Both the position numbers and the translations under genes were made by a program. This document shows, piece by piece, positions 24,610-35,609 of a stretch of 64,000 bases of DNA. The first letter of the stretch is position 1. Every line of letters starts with the position of its first letter. The DNA comes from Trichobilharzia szidati (lineage: Eukaryota; Platyhelminthes; Trematoda; Strigeidida; Schistosomatidae): the NCBI GenBank assembly GCA_944472155.2, contig OX235279.1, positions 117,854,110 through 117,918,109 on the forward strand. Reading direction: 5' to 3'. The notes beneath the pieces are model-generated. The model did no database searches, was not told the origin of the DNA, and saw only the letters and a list, made by a program, of their open reading frames with translations.

Positions 24610-25846
24610 TGTGCGTTGAAGTTTTTGGTTTGTGAACTCCGACCAGAACAAGCTGGATTCAGGAAAGGCAAATCATGTTCTGACCAAATCGCAACTCTAC
24701 ACATCATCATCGAACAAAGCATGGAATGGCAATCAAATCTCTACCTCAACTTCATAGACTTTGAGAAGGCCTTCGACAGCGTTGACCGCGAAGTAATTTG
24801 GAAACTACTCGAGTACTACGGCGTACCCCAAATCTTCATCAACCTTATTCAACAGCTGTACGACAACAGCACATGTCAAGTGATCCACAACGGAAAACTC
24901 AGCAAGGCGTTTGGAGTAAACACAGGAGTCAGACAAGGGTGCTTATTGTCACCAATGATGTTCCTAATTGTAGTGAACTGGATTATGCATAAGGCAGTGG
25001 GAAACGAGAAGACAGGGATATCCTGGACCGACGTGAAGAATCCAGAAGACCTTGGTTTCGCGGATGATTTATGTTTGATGTCACATAAAATCGAAGACTT
25101 ACAAGCGAAAACCGGCAAACTGATCGAAGAAGCAGCAAAGACAGGACTCTAGGTGAACATAGACAAGACGGATGTTATGAAAATAACCAAAAAACAACAA
25201 CAGCAGCAACATCCAGCGCCAATCACCATCGATGGGAGGGATTTGAAAGAGGTTACTTCATTCACTTACCTAGGGAGCATTGTCTAAACCACAGGAGGAA
25301 CGGACGAAGATGTCAAATCGAGAATTGGGAGGGCAAGAAACACATTCATCATCCTGAAACCAATCTGGAAATCTTCGTCACTCAGCATCAACAACAAAAT
25401 TCGGATTTTCAATACAAATGTCAAGTCAGTTCTTCTATGCGTATCAGAAACTTGGCGGGTCACAAAGAATATTTCCAACAGCTGTCTTCGTTCTATACTG
25501 AAGATCAGATGGCCGGGAAGGATCACCAACAAGAAACTATGGGAAGAAACAGAGCAAGAACCAATCGCTCAACAAATATGCGGGAGAAAGTGGAGATGGA
25601 TTGGACACTCTCTGAGGAGGCCGTCGGGTGACATCGCACGTCAGGCCCTCGAGTGGAACCCGAAAGGGAAGCGGCGAGTGGGATGTCCTCGGGTGACATG
25701 GAGGAGATCGTGTGAAGAGGAGCTGGAACAGTATGGATTAACATGGATGCAAGTGAAAAGCACAGCAGAAGACAGCAACAAGTGGAGGCGTGCAGTTGAA
25801 GCCCTATGTTCCACTAGGAACCCAAGGGAACAATAATAATAATAAT
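24610..25846 (+). pseudogene. 5'-truncated RTE LINE, best copy: reverse transcriptase and C-terminal region
   Basis: From about 24643 the frame reads LRPEQAGFRKGKSCSDQIAT (motif 2a region), NFIDFEKAFDSVDR (motif A with catalytic Asp), NTGVRQGCLLSPMMFL (motif B) and EDLGFADDLCLM (motif C, FADD). A stop (TAG) at 25150 is followed in frame by VNIDKTDVMK, then SFTYLGSIV and another stop. After a frame change come SILKIRWPGRITNKKLWE, WRWIGHSLRRP, ALEWNPKGKRR and TWRRSCEEELE, typical of the RTE C-terminus. The 3' end is GAAGCCCTATGTTCCACTAG then AAT repeats. Endonuclease and N-terminal RT are absent. The exact TSD shows integration by retrotransposition as a 5'-truncated copy. Bases 24592-24605 and 24628-24642 are inverted complements at the 5' junction. 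Confidence 0.93.
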
Positions 25847-25860
25847 ACAAACCAAATATT
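25847..25860 (+). repeat. Right 14-bp target-site duplication of RTE copy
   Basis: ACAAACCAAATATT, exact match to 24596-24609. Confidence 0.85.
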
Positions 25861-25974
25861 AGAAAACTGTATTTTCATATCAAATAGACATACAAGTGTT
25901 AATGACCTCTCCCAATCTATAAATAAGCTTAAGATCTAGGAAGATAGAAGAGATTAGGTTACAAGTTCAACAAA

Positions 25975-26045
25975 GTTTAGCAAAGAGTCTCTTTTCAGCA
26001 TATCCATTCACTTCGCTGTACAATCGTATTTATACATAATTATTT
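25975..26045 (+). repeat. TGTACAATCGCATTTATA-family repeat
   Basis: AGAGTCTCTTTTCAGCATAT ... CTTCGCTGTACAATCGTATT closely parallels 52000-52065; both lead into a SINE and then a PLE 3' end. Confidence 0.6.
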
Positions 26046-26074
26046 TGTGCGTGTCAAACAAACAAACCGGGTTC

Positions 26075-26210
26075 GAACAACAGTGGTTGCGTGCTGATGG
26101 AGACTTCCATAGTAGAATGAAACAGCTGTCCAGTACCCTTAGGTTTTCCTATAGCTCTCTGACTGATGTCAGCTCATGATTATATCCTCCAACTAGTCAA
26201 AAATAAAATA
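26075..26210 (+). repeat. Hammerhead-bearing SINE, 5'-truncated
   Basis: B-box-like GGGTTCGAACAAC, the core TGCTGATGGAGACTTCC... AGAATGAAACAGCTGTCCAG, and the tail GGTTTTCCTATAGCTCTCTG then ATTATATCCTCCAACTAGTC. Of the core, GAAAC and CTGTC are kept; stem II is eroded. Confidence 0.7.
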
Positions 26211-26214
26211 AAGA

Positions 26215-26690
26215 TTAGTTATGGTTACTGTTTACGTCATCAAAAACGTGATGAGCAGTCAAACTGTAATTAGAGAGGTGAAGGTTGGTAAGTATCGACA
26301 AGGGTTGCGTAATACGAAATAGGATTATAATGGAGACATGTTTTCAAGAAACAAATTATGTAATAGAAAGAGTAAATAAAGGGTTGGTTAAGAAAAAGAT
26401 GTCCCTAAAATGTCACACGAAAATTCAAAAAAGAGGTTATTAACAAAGTAGTAGAATATGGAATTATACTCAAGGTAGAAGAAGGGAGTGTAGAAGTCTC
26501 TTCTGTGTACATAAATCAAGGTTTTCTATCCGGATCGCTGAGGCTTCGGCAATGCAAAGTTTACGGAAGCTTACCGTTTTTGTGAGGCTTGTTTTGACTT
26601 TGTAGATTACTTTGAACTAATTCTCCATGCATACTGAGTGAGCAGTATTGACTATATCTTCAGTTATAGCACTCTTGATTGATCCACTGT
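26215..26690 (-). repeat. PLE 3' region of the 27-kb element
   Basis: About 475 bases nearly collinear with 52315-52865 (shared AAGTTTACGGAAGCTTACCG, TTTTCTATCCGGATCGCTRA, GGTTAAGAAAAAGATG). It begins in the C-terminal coding end of the PLE and continues into its 3' untranslated part, read on the minus strand. Confidence 0.75.
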
Positions 26691-28650
26691 CACCTTTTTC
26701 GTAGCCAAACGAGATAATGTTCTTTGACTCTGTTAGATAAAACACGCATCGAACGACCTATATATCTCACTTCACATGAGCAAGTAAATTACTAGATACA
26801 CATATAACTGGTCAAATGCGATAGTCTATCTTTGCAGTTGTTGAAGAACAATGAGCAGCTTGAGAATACCATTTATAATGTAGCAGTAAAGAATGTTCTT
26901 TTCAGGACATTAGATATTCTTCTCCTTAAAATGTTGGCCGGAAGGTCGCCTTTGAATGCCACATTCATGTATAGCATCTTCTTCGGCAAAGAGATGGGTT
27001 GTTCTTTGTTGATTCTGAACTTTATATGCTTATGTATAAAGCGTGATGGATAATCATCCTCAAATAGTGTCTTCCTCAAAAGGGTGATCTCCTCTTCTAC
27101 TGATTCTGGACTGCATATTCTGTGGATTCTAGTCGCAAGAGATATTATCAGGTTCCGCTTGCGATTGATAAGTACCCAACTGTAAAAGTTTTTCAGCTGG
27201 CCGTTCCACGTATGCTTCCGATATACTGATCTCTTTAGGGTCCCATCAGTTTTCTTTGTTATTCGGATGTCCAGAAATGAAAATATCTCTCCGGTTTCTA
27301 CATTAATTGTAAATTTGATGGCTGAGAGGCAGGTGTTAAAAACTTGAAGGACATTAAACAGGTCCCATTTGTTATCACAGATGATAAAAGTGTCATAGAC
27401 GTACCTTTTTTTACAAAAAAAGTTATCAACTGTCGGTTTCAACGGACCATTTTCCAAACTTGCCATGAAAATATCTGCAAGTAACGGGCCTAAAGGTGAA
27501 CTCATAACCACACCACCTTGCTGTCTATAAATAGTACTGTTGAAAGTAAATTGAACGTTCAGAGTCCGTCTTAGTCGAAGTTATTTTAACTTGGTTGTGG
27601 GTATTCCAAAATTCAAGTCAATGTCTTCCAAGTACTTGCATAAGAAACGAATCGTTTCCGTAATCGCTATATTAGTGAAGAGAGATTTGCTATCGGCTGA
27701 TATCATGCGGTTGTCGCCCACTTTCACATCTTTGACAAAGTCGACTAATTCAAACGTCTCTAGAAGAAAGTATTTTGAAATCTGTTCTCTAATAGGCTGT
27801 AGGATTTCTGCCAGACATTGTGCAATTGGATGGTATGGAGATCCGGACATGTCCAAAAAAAGGGGGCACCGGAAGTCACTGTTTGTGAGTTTTGGGTAAT
27901 CCATATAGTCGGAGTATTATTGAACCGGTTGGTCGAATGCTGTCGTAGACATTTTCAGAGATACGCTAATCACCTTTTGAGTTTCTCAATATCCCAGTGA
28001 GGTGAATTTCTGTTATTCCTTTTTTGTCTTTCCCTTTATCAGGTGCAGCGAACTTGTTGTTGTCTGAAAGAATTGCTAACATTTTCTGAATATAGTCCTT
28101 TCTATCCATTAGTACTATGCCAATATCTTTATCAGGGCGTGTGATAAAAAATTCCTTGTTACGTCTCAGTTGGTTGAGCTGTTCTCTGTCAATAGATTAT
28201 TGCGCTTAGACTTTGTGGTGAGGTACTGATAGCATGAGGCTAGAACTGTTGACTTTAAACGTTTGAACTCCTCTTCAAAGACTGGGAAGAGATCACCAAT
28301 CTGACTGACAAACTTTTCGCACTCTACATATGTATGGAGCTTCGTAATGTTTTGGTTCATGTTGTTGAATTTCGCCTCGACAGATAAGGTCTCCAATTGT
28401 CTAGGAGATAAAGTTACTGAAGAATGATTGAACACAAATTTATCAAAATCTTCCAGAAACTTACGTTGTATTTCAGTGGCTTTTAGGTTATTTAATAGGT
28501 TTGTGCGTCTCTCCATAACCATACTCATATACTCAGTGAAAGCTTGACGTTCATCACTTGACAATTCACATAACGCAGAGGATCGTTGAGCTGTGTTTCT
28601 CTTCAGTTCCGGGACACGTGAAAGAATGGAATAAATGTGGTTCATAGTGT
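26691..28650 (-). pseudogene. Penelope-like element pseudogene: N-terminal region, RT and decayed GIY-YIG
   Basis: The most complete PLE here. The minus strand gives MNHIYSILSRVPELKRNT and about 159 residues of N-terminal region (28645-28166), then in shifted frames TRPDKDIGIVLMDRKDY, GSIIPRLYGLPK (split by a frameshift near 27900), DSKSLFTNIAI (motif A position), MVMSSPLGPLLADIFMASLE (motif B, 27511), RYVYDTFII (motif C, catalytic YVDD degraded to YVYD) and FSFLDIRITKKTDGTLKRSV. RT thumb and connector follow to 26873. A broken GIY-YIG block follows at about 26830-26700, where a YIGRSMR-like core is decayed. The mutated catalytic site and multiple frameshifts mean it is dead. The 3' region lies at 26215-26690. 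Confidence 0.9.
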
Positions 28651-28999
28651 GGCGTTTAAGAGATTTATAGCTAGGATAAATATGACTGTGATAAAGAGAT
28701 TTCCAATACCACTTTGGATATCTATGTTTATTTATGTAACCTCTGAGAAAATCGATCTTCTAATTGACTTCAGCAAGCTTGGCAGAATAGCGCAGAAACA
28801 CATTAACTTCCTTTATTATCAGTGTCCTTGCTAATATTTGTATCACGAAAAAATACCCATCTGGACATGAAAATAAGAACAAAAACAGTCGGCAAAGACT
28901 CTCATTTCGGCGATTAGGTTACGTCAAGAAACACAACATGTAAAGTATAGTTTATTTGCTGATAAAGAAAAAATCAAAGAGAGAATAAAAAGGGTACCG
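28651..28999. other. Stretch upstream of the PLE, nothing firmly assigned
   Basis: May include the PLE 5' leader; no motif was recognised. Confidence 0.35.
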
Positions 29000-29440
29000 C
29001 CAGCTAATCAAAACTAAAGAAAAGACAAACGGCCACCGAGTATATCTACCATAAAACAAGCAAAGTAAAAAGTGTATGAACACATATTCCTCAAAGAAAA
29101 CAGCGGTCTCATTAACAAGTATCCAATCCAGCGAGCAATCGGTTCTCGATTGGTTCGTTCCCAGAATTTCCCGACGCTCATCCTATCCAGCCATCTGAAT
29201 GTCAATATGACTTGAATGCAACTGCTGATGAAATTTAGCAGGTGGCTGTTGGAAATGCTTATTGTGACGCTCGCCACAAGTCTCAGAACCATACAGAAGC
29301 ACTCGTTATACATTTGATTGAAAATCTCAATCTTGTTTTTCATACTGTGTGAGGCAAATTTCCACATTGATATCAGATTCTTGAAAGTCTGCCTGCCTTT
29401 GACATTTTTTATTACAGCTTGATTCCACATCCTATTTTTG
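29000..29440 (-). pseudogene. RTE C-terminal relic
   Basis: One minus frame of 138 codons reads SMWKFASHSMKNKIEIFNQ (counterpart of IWKSSSLSINNKIRIFNTN), then ILTFRWLDRMSVGKFWER and TNREPIAR with WIGYLLMRP, matching the RTE segment before the WNPKGKRR block. The RT core and 3' end are missing. It has an open frame but diverged residues; probably a different RTE subfamily from the 25-kb copy. Confidence 0.7.
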
Positions 29441-29449
29441 GTACAGGTA

Positions 29450-29590
29450 TGGAATTTTCAGCATGTGATATCGGAAGCCCTAATTTCGCAAGCCGACCAT
29501 TGATATCAGGTTTGCGTCGGCAGGGGATCGAACCACGGACCATGTGCATGGTCGGCGAGAGTCCTAACCACTGTACCACCGACGCATAGT
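29450..29590 (-). repeat. tRNA-derived SINE (family A), head only
   Basis: On the minus strand, GCGTCGGTGGTACAGTGGTT to B box GGTTCGATCCCCTGCCGACG is complete (29586-29514). The usual body is not visible after it. Confidence 0.75.
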
Positions 29591-30056
29591 CATCTGTGAC
29601 GTACACGGTTGAAATGACGTTGCCTATAATAGTGGAAAAAGTGACCTGATTCAAATTTCTCCCACTGATTATGAAAAGGGATTGTTGTTGTTTCATCCGA
29701 AATTACTCCAAGTTTACTCCAAGTATTTTCCTCCAGACTTCATATTCCAACTTGTTTTTACACGCTTGTAGATCAGTGAGTTTGAGTGTCGCTAGGTATA
29801 CGTCATCCAGTGAGTGACAGCTTTCTAAAAAATCATATCAGCGAAAAGATAGGGTGCAGTAACGTGCTTAAAAAATTATCCAACTGAAAGACAATACATT
29901 TACGAGATCATCATACCTGAATCTAACCTGCAGTTAATATCTTCCGAAAACGATTGACGCTTACAAAAGAGCATTATATTATGCGTATCGTTCACCGTTA
30001 CCGAGTGAACACGTGGGAAGAACAATAAACGCCGATGTACATACAGTAGATAGAAA
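29591..30056. other. Stretch without recognised genes
   Basis: Nothing was recognised. Confidence 0.45.
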
Positions 30057-30163
30057 CCACTGTGGATAAGATTTTATTTTGATAAATCACAGTGTTGTAC
30101 AGTTATATTAAGTGATGACGTTTCGAGCACAAACTATTGCTCATAATCATATCAAGTTACAAC
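30057..30163 (+). repeat. Solo PLE terminal repeat (47-kb family) with hammerhead-like hairpin
   Basis: GATTTTATTTTGATAAATCA, CAGTGTTGTACAGTTATATT, GTGATGACGTTTCGAGCACA and TGCTCATAATCATATCAAG align with the termini at 48.7 and 54.1 kb. On the minus strand a GAGCA...TGCTC hairpin is followed by GAAACGTC, the 3' half of a minimal hammerhead motif. Confidence 0.75.
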
Positions 30164-30164
30164 A

Positions 30165-30845
30165 ACAACAGACAGTGATCAGCATATATGGGAGGAACCT
30201 GAAAGAAACAACCTCCTTTACCTACCTGGGAAGCATCATCTCAACTACAGGCAGACGGAACTGACAAGAATATCAAAGCAAGAATCGGAAAAGCAAGACA
30301 AGCTTTCACTACTCTCAAGTCTGTGTGGAGGTCAACAACTCTCAGCATCAAAAATAAGATCCGGATTTCCAACTCCAATGTGAAGTCAGTGCTACTATAC
30401 GGATCAGAGACTTGCACTGCGCGTCATAAAGAGCATCTCAAACAAATTACAGACCTTCATTAACAGTTGTCTTTGCTCAATACTCAAGATCAGATGGCCA
30501 GAAAAGATCAGCAACAGAGATCTCTGGCACTAAGCGAACCAACCAGGAACCAATTGTGAAACAAATAGGCAGGAAGAAATGTAGGTGGATTGGCTGGCCA
30601 TACTCTGAGGAAACCATCAAGTGACATCACTAGACAAGCCATTGCTCGAGTGGAACTCGTAAGGGAAGCGGCGAGTTGGTCGCCAGTGCGAGGGTGACTT
30701 GGAGGAGGTCATGTGAAGAGGAGATGAAAACATGTGGGCAGACTTGGAGCCAGGTGAAGACTCTAGCAGAGAACCGAACGCAATGGAGACGCACGGCTGA
30801 AGCCCTATGTTCCTCTAGGAATTAAAGGAAACAATAATAATAACT
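30165..30845 (+). pseudogene. 5'-truncated RTE LINE, C-terminal part and 3' end
   Basis: Frames give SFTYLGSIISTTG, then after frameshifts TNQEPIVKQIGRKK, WRRSCEEEMKTCGQTWSQ and ENRTQWRRTAEALCSS, ending GGAATTAAAGGAAACAATAA. It lies immediately after the PLE terminal repeat and starts inside the ORF just before the TYLGS block. Confidence 0.85.
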
Positions 30846-31529
30846 GCTCCATAGAGAAAATTTACATCTCACGAATTATCCCCGTTTTCCAAATAGCCAG
30901 ATCTATGAACATTGAAAGTAGTGTTCTTAAACTGTAATCAGATGATTCTTCAGACGTTATCGACACTCTTCTCAACGTAAGACCTACAAAAGCACATGTC
31001 ATATCGTCTGCATGATTCTTAAAAGACAAACCCCAGCCCTACAACGTTTATTTACGATTTTCGACTGTACATCAAATCTTCGTTTGAACTCCGCTCATCT
31101 ACTTCTGTTTGTATTTCAGTATTATACAGTAGCATGAGCTGTGGCTCACTCTCTATTTGAATATTTGTTCCGATAACCATGCATTTTAAATTAATTTTGT
31201 AACCATACGAAACTTCGTCACTACCGTTATTGTAACGGCTGTGTATATTTGAAAATATCCGGCCAGAAAATTGCCGTAAATGGTTTATACTGAATAGTTA
31301 CATCAGAAACCATGCATACTGCACGTTTTCATCCATTGTGCTGAATCTTACTCTGTGAATCTCTCAGACAACAATTCATATACAGCATACCTAAAAAAGC
31401 ATTCGTCTTACATTGGAGATAAGACGACCATAAAGAATAGGCGGCAAGGGAATCTGGGAACAAACCAACCCAACACCTGTTTCCCAATGAACATGCAGAA
31501 TAATATGCCAGTGGACTGGATACATGGTG
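30846..31529. other. Stretch without firmly recognised genes
   Basis: Open frames on both strands at 31329-31648 overlap each other and show no motif; only the end (31530 on) resembles RTE. Confidence 0.4.
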
Positions 31530-31650
31530 CAGAGGGAGCTGAGTGGCGTCGTTCTCCAGGCTCTCGAGTGCCACCCGAGTATGAAAGGTGGAGTTTGTTT
31601 CGAAGGTTGATGTTGAGGAGGTCGTTTGATGTAATTATTCTCGTCTAGGG
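31530..31650 (+). pseudogene. RTE relic (WNPKGKRR region)
   Basis: CTCTCGAGTGCCACCCGAGT followed by GAGGAGGTCGTTTGATG parallels the CTCGAGTGGAACCCG ... GAGGAGATCATGTGAAG segment of better RTE copies. Very decayed. Confidence 0.45.
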
Positions 31651-31754
31651 TGAGGCCAGCCTAAAAGTACTTCAGTCAACACGACAAAATGTAGCTGTTC
31701 TGCCGAATCCCGATTTCCAACTCAGAAGCCACTGTAGGGATATTAATACCATAA

Positions 31755-32005
31755 TAATATTGACGAGACCGTCGAGTGATGTCACGTCACAGGGCGTGAC
31801 TCGAGTGGGACGTGAACGGAATCTTAGTAGTTGGGCGTCCGATGTCGTGGTAAAGGAAACCGCGTGATAGGAAGATGAATTAATGTGGACATTCATGGAA
31901 CCGGCTGATGGGGACTGCATTGAGCATGATGAAATTAAGTCGCGCTTCTGAAGACCTACTTTCCATTCGGAACTCAGGGGAACGGTATAAGCAATAATTA
32001 TAATC
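31755..32005 (+). pseudogene. RTE relic, 3' end
   Basis: GACGAGACCGTCGAGTGATG, GACTCGAGTGGGACGTGAAC, TTGGGCGTCCGATGTCG and GAAGACCTACTTTCCATTCG follow the RTE 3' order. Stops in all frames. Confidence 0.6.
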
Positions 32006-33184
32006 CCCCAGAGAAGATTCAACATATAAGTTACTATGTAATTAGCATAGTGAATCGACCCTTTCATTGTTCATCTTTCTGTAATTCTATGGTGTCACCC
32101 TTTCTATCGTTTAATTATAACTTTGCTATTTTTATTTTAGTTGTTATTACTATTATTACTGTAATTTTAAATTTTCTCCTTATCCTATACTGTAATTGCT
32201 ACATAGCTCCTATAAAAACGTTTTGTTATCATTATTATGTACTAATTATTCCGTTTATCTATTTTTTTTTCGTTGTTGTCGTTTTTGAGTAAATTAGATG
32301 CAATACTGTACTGAATGCTGAAAATTCCTTGCTGTATCATTATTACTGTTTTTGGAATAAAGCAAAAAAAATTATTATTAAAAAAACATGGTGAGCCAAG
32401 CCACAGAGACCTATAGGACTTAAGTTATTAAAAGACGGTGATAAGATTGCTTGTAAAGTGAGGTATTACTAACTCAGCTGAAATGAGAGCTTAAGGACAA
32501 ACAAAATGTTTAATAGACGACGAGGTTACCGTGGAAGAGTAAATCAATAATATTAACTTTTAACTGAAAATCATTTAACCTGTCGAAATGAAAACTTAAG
32601 GAATAAATACCTCGAGTAACAAAGCTCTTACTAAGGCTTGTTTGCACATATAAATTACGGTGGTGTGTGGTGGCTATGCCCTTATGGAACTTCAAGAGTA
32701 TGCACTTGCTTGGTCGTGCTCCATCTTGAAATAAGTGAAATCATCTACAACTTCTCCTGCTTCATTCATTATCAAATGAGTGACCTACTCCGAGCTTCGT
32801 ATTCTCTTCATCGTAATAATTCTAGAGTGGGAATTTCGCAGTTTCTAAATAACTGCGTAACAACTGGCGTGGTTGACAATAATAAAACACTTAAAAGTAT
32901 TTTAATCGCATGAGACAAATATCACAATAATGTGAGCCATTTCCGGCTAATAATAAATCCCAAAGTGTTATCAAACAATGTGTTCCTAATTGATTATCAA
33001 ATCACCGAAAATTCCAAATGCGCTTCAGAGTCTAACAGGGTCTGTCGAGAAATATCTATCACAAACAGGTAGCAGGATTAACACTGAGGATAGTCTCTCA
33101 GTTAATTCATATAATTTTAATGAAAAAAATTAAAGATCATGGAAGAATTCAGAGTTGACTACACACACTTCATATTCTACAAAT
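32006..33184. other. T-rich stretch, no recognised gene
   Basis: The ORF at 32050-32292 is translated from T-rich sequence and looks like chance. Nothing else was recognised. Confidence 0.45.
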
Positions 33185-33300
33185 AATGAGGAAGATTTGA
33201 AGCTCAGTTGGCTGATAACAGAGTAGCTGTGTTCGTTTGGGTCCCAAAGACTAACTTCATAATTGAACTCAGAGGTGTAGATGACTGGGATGATAATGAT
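33185..33300 (+). repeat. Relic of the 43-kb palindrome family
   Basis: GAAGATTTGAAGCTCAGTTG ... GATAACAGAGTAGCTGTGTT resembles the left shoulder and arm of the repeat at 43141-43200. Confidence 0.35.
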
Positions 33301-33325
33301 GCACGATAATTAAAATAACACTTCG

Positions 33326-33342
33326 TATATATATATATATAT
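33326..33342. repeat. (TA)n microsatellite
   Basis: Perfect TA run of 17 bases. Confidence 0.9.
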
Positions 33343-33639
33343 GCCTATCCTGGATTACTTGATCTATTAAAAAGGATCCCTTAATAATAACATGTTCTTT
33401 TACTTCATTTGACTAAAATATTCCTAATTTATCTTATTATCGTGAACCGTGTTAATTGTAAGTGTGAATAGAGAGATATATGAAGTGATATTATCTCGCC
33501 CTATTTGCTATGTGAACAACATCACTTCTTATTATTTCGTTGATGTATACATCCCTAAATGAACACACCTTTCTCGGAGAGGTTTATTACTGCAACATAT
33601 GGCTTCCCCGCTATGAAATCTTTTAAGTCTTCATTTGTG

Positions 33640-34000
33640 CTGTCTAGACAAAAAGTGTTAAAAATCCGATGAATCTTATTTCATAGGCTCCTTCGATGAA
33701 CGGATCTTTGCAGCATTGGAATTCCCTTATTTCAAAATCAGTATCCAGTAGATTTAACTTCTCAACACTGTCTTATTCCATTGCAAACTCAGATGAGCTA
33801 CAAGTGCTGTCGTGTAGCCTTAAAATAAGCGATTCACATGGAGAGATATTGCATACTATTAGGATATCATTAGTTTACCTGATGCAATCTATCTTTTGTC
33901 CAGTTGCATCTTCTAGCTTCAATTCTCTACATCTGTCATATGAATACTTTTCATTTGTTTACCTTTCTGATAGACCTGAAACTGGCCTGTTATACATATG
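33640..34000 (-). pseudogene. Possible PLE reverse-transcriptase relic
   Basis: On the minus strand a frame reads NDILIVCNIS, like the residues around a YVDDxLII catalytic motif, then SVEKLNLLDTDFEIRE, like the KLxFLD motif that follows in PLE reverse transcriptases. Stops interrupt it. Similarity is limited to these two blocks, so the call is tentative. Confidence 0.4.
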
Positions 34001-34129
34001 TCCAGTACAGGGATGATAACAGTGGAAACGAAGTCTTATTTCCAGAGAGATTCAAACCAATAGCCCTCAGATTTCCAGTTTCCTAATTGAGTTAAGTATA
34101 GAAACTATGTACTGCTGGATTTCAATTCG

Positions 34130-34470
34130 GTCTCAGTCCTCTTTTGTTTCATTACACTGCCTTTATTGCTGTGACTTTGGAGATGTTGTTACATATCGCT
34201 CATTTGCACTACATTTGTGTAAACTTTGAGGTTGTTGAGAACAGTTAACAGGTGGGATGGAGGTGATGCTTATAACTACGCCGTTAAAATACAGGGCCAA
34301 TAATCTTTAGGTGACTGAACTGAATCTCTTCGAAAAATGAAATACTTAGGAATCTCAATCACCATATTGACATACTTTGTATGACGTGACTGCATTCATG
34401 CTTCGTGAGGATTGTACAGTTAAAACGTCCTGTGAATATTCAAAGGAAAACTCAAACTGTACAACAAACT
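34130..34470 (+). pseudogene. Possible LINE reverse-transcriptase relic
   Basis: A frame reads FGLSPLLF (motif B-like) and about 200 bases on MKYLGISI, similar to the KYLG block of LINEs. Weak and interrupted. Confidence 0.35.
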
Positions 34471-35586
34471 AATCTCTTCACTGTGGCCAACACAGGGTCT
34501 CTCGTTCGACAAAACAAATGACATTTGACAATCACAATTTCAGGCTACATGGAGGTGATTGTATGTGAAGCGTACAAGGAAAACCATAGTTTAACGGTTC
34601 AGATTAATTAACGATTTATACATTTTCTGTTAAGAAATGTCTTGTCATCTTTATCTCATAATGTAAATGGATGTAAGTAATCACTAAGAAAAGGTCGAGT
34701 TTAAGAAAAAACCTTCCTGCTATCATAGTAAATTTAGGCAGACTGATGTAATTACTTTGAGCTTAAGAATAGCTGACAACAGTCCTCGCATTAAGCATGC
34801 ACTTCATGCACACATACAGTCCAAGTCAAGACTATCTGATGTTCAGTTTTATACGTGTTTTCTTGACTCTCTAATGCAGATTTAGTCTTACTGATCAATT
34901 GCATACATAAATATAAGTGAAGTACTGTTTGTATTTGAATCAACGAAATAACAGCGATACACGCGGCAATGCCCCCGGAATCTCTCGTTGAAATTAAGTT
35001 ATATGGATATTTCATATCTTGTCGGCTGATCTTACTTTTTCATCAGATTTCATGGAAAGTGAAAACATAAAAGGCTAGCCCTCACTTTTAATAGTAAAAC
35101 TCTGTTTGACTCAGTCTACTCTGATTTGAAGTGATAAGTCATGGAGATTAATGAGACAGGATTTATTGATGATTGTTTATTGGCATCTGTCGTCGACAGT
35201 ATTCGGTCCCATAGTTTGCCATGCATTTGGATACATATGTACATTAAACTGAGGTTAGGCTGCACAAAATGATTTCAGCACAACTTTTTAAAGACATTGT
35301 ATTCTTTACCATTGTCAAAATATGATCTCGCATGTGAATGTTTCTTCGATGCATATCCGTTGTCGTGGTTTTCATTTCACGAAATTTCTTATTTCTTCAT
35401 TGTAATTATGTTGTCTAATTAGTTCTTCTCTATTATGGGAATTCAGTTATCTCATTTTTCTATACAGTGTATCTGTTTTCTATTTCTTAATTTGAAAAAT
35501 ATCTTTGAACCCTTTTAGATTCCTAATGTTTATTTGTTAATATGACATTGATATTAATGGAAACTGAGCTTTTGATTAATATGGCC
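34471..35586. other. Stretch without recognised genes
   Basis: The segment at 35120-35200 (AAGTCATGGAGATTAATGAG ... GACAGT) has a weak counterpart near 44500-44570. Otherwise nothing was recognised. Confidence 0.35.
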
Positions 35587-35609
35587 TTTTATTTATTTAT
35601 TTATTTATT
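35587..35609. repeat. (TTTA)n microsatellite
   Basis: Five tandem TTTA units. Confidence 0.9.

Noticed and set aside
33326..33342. TA run as a regulatory or structural element
   Set aside because: Ordinary microsatellite in AT-rich DNA.
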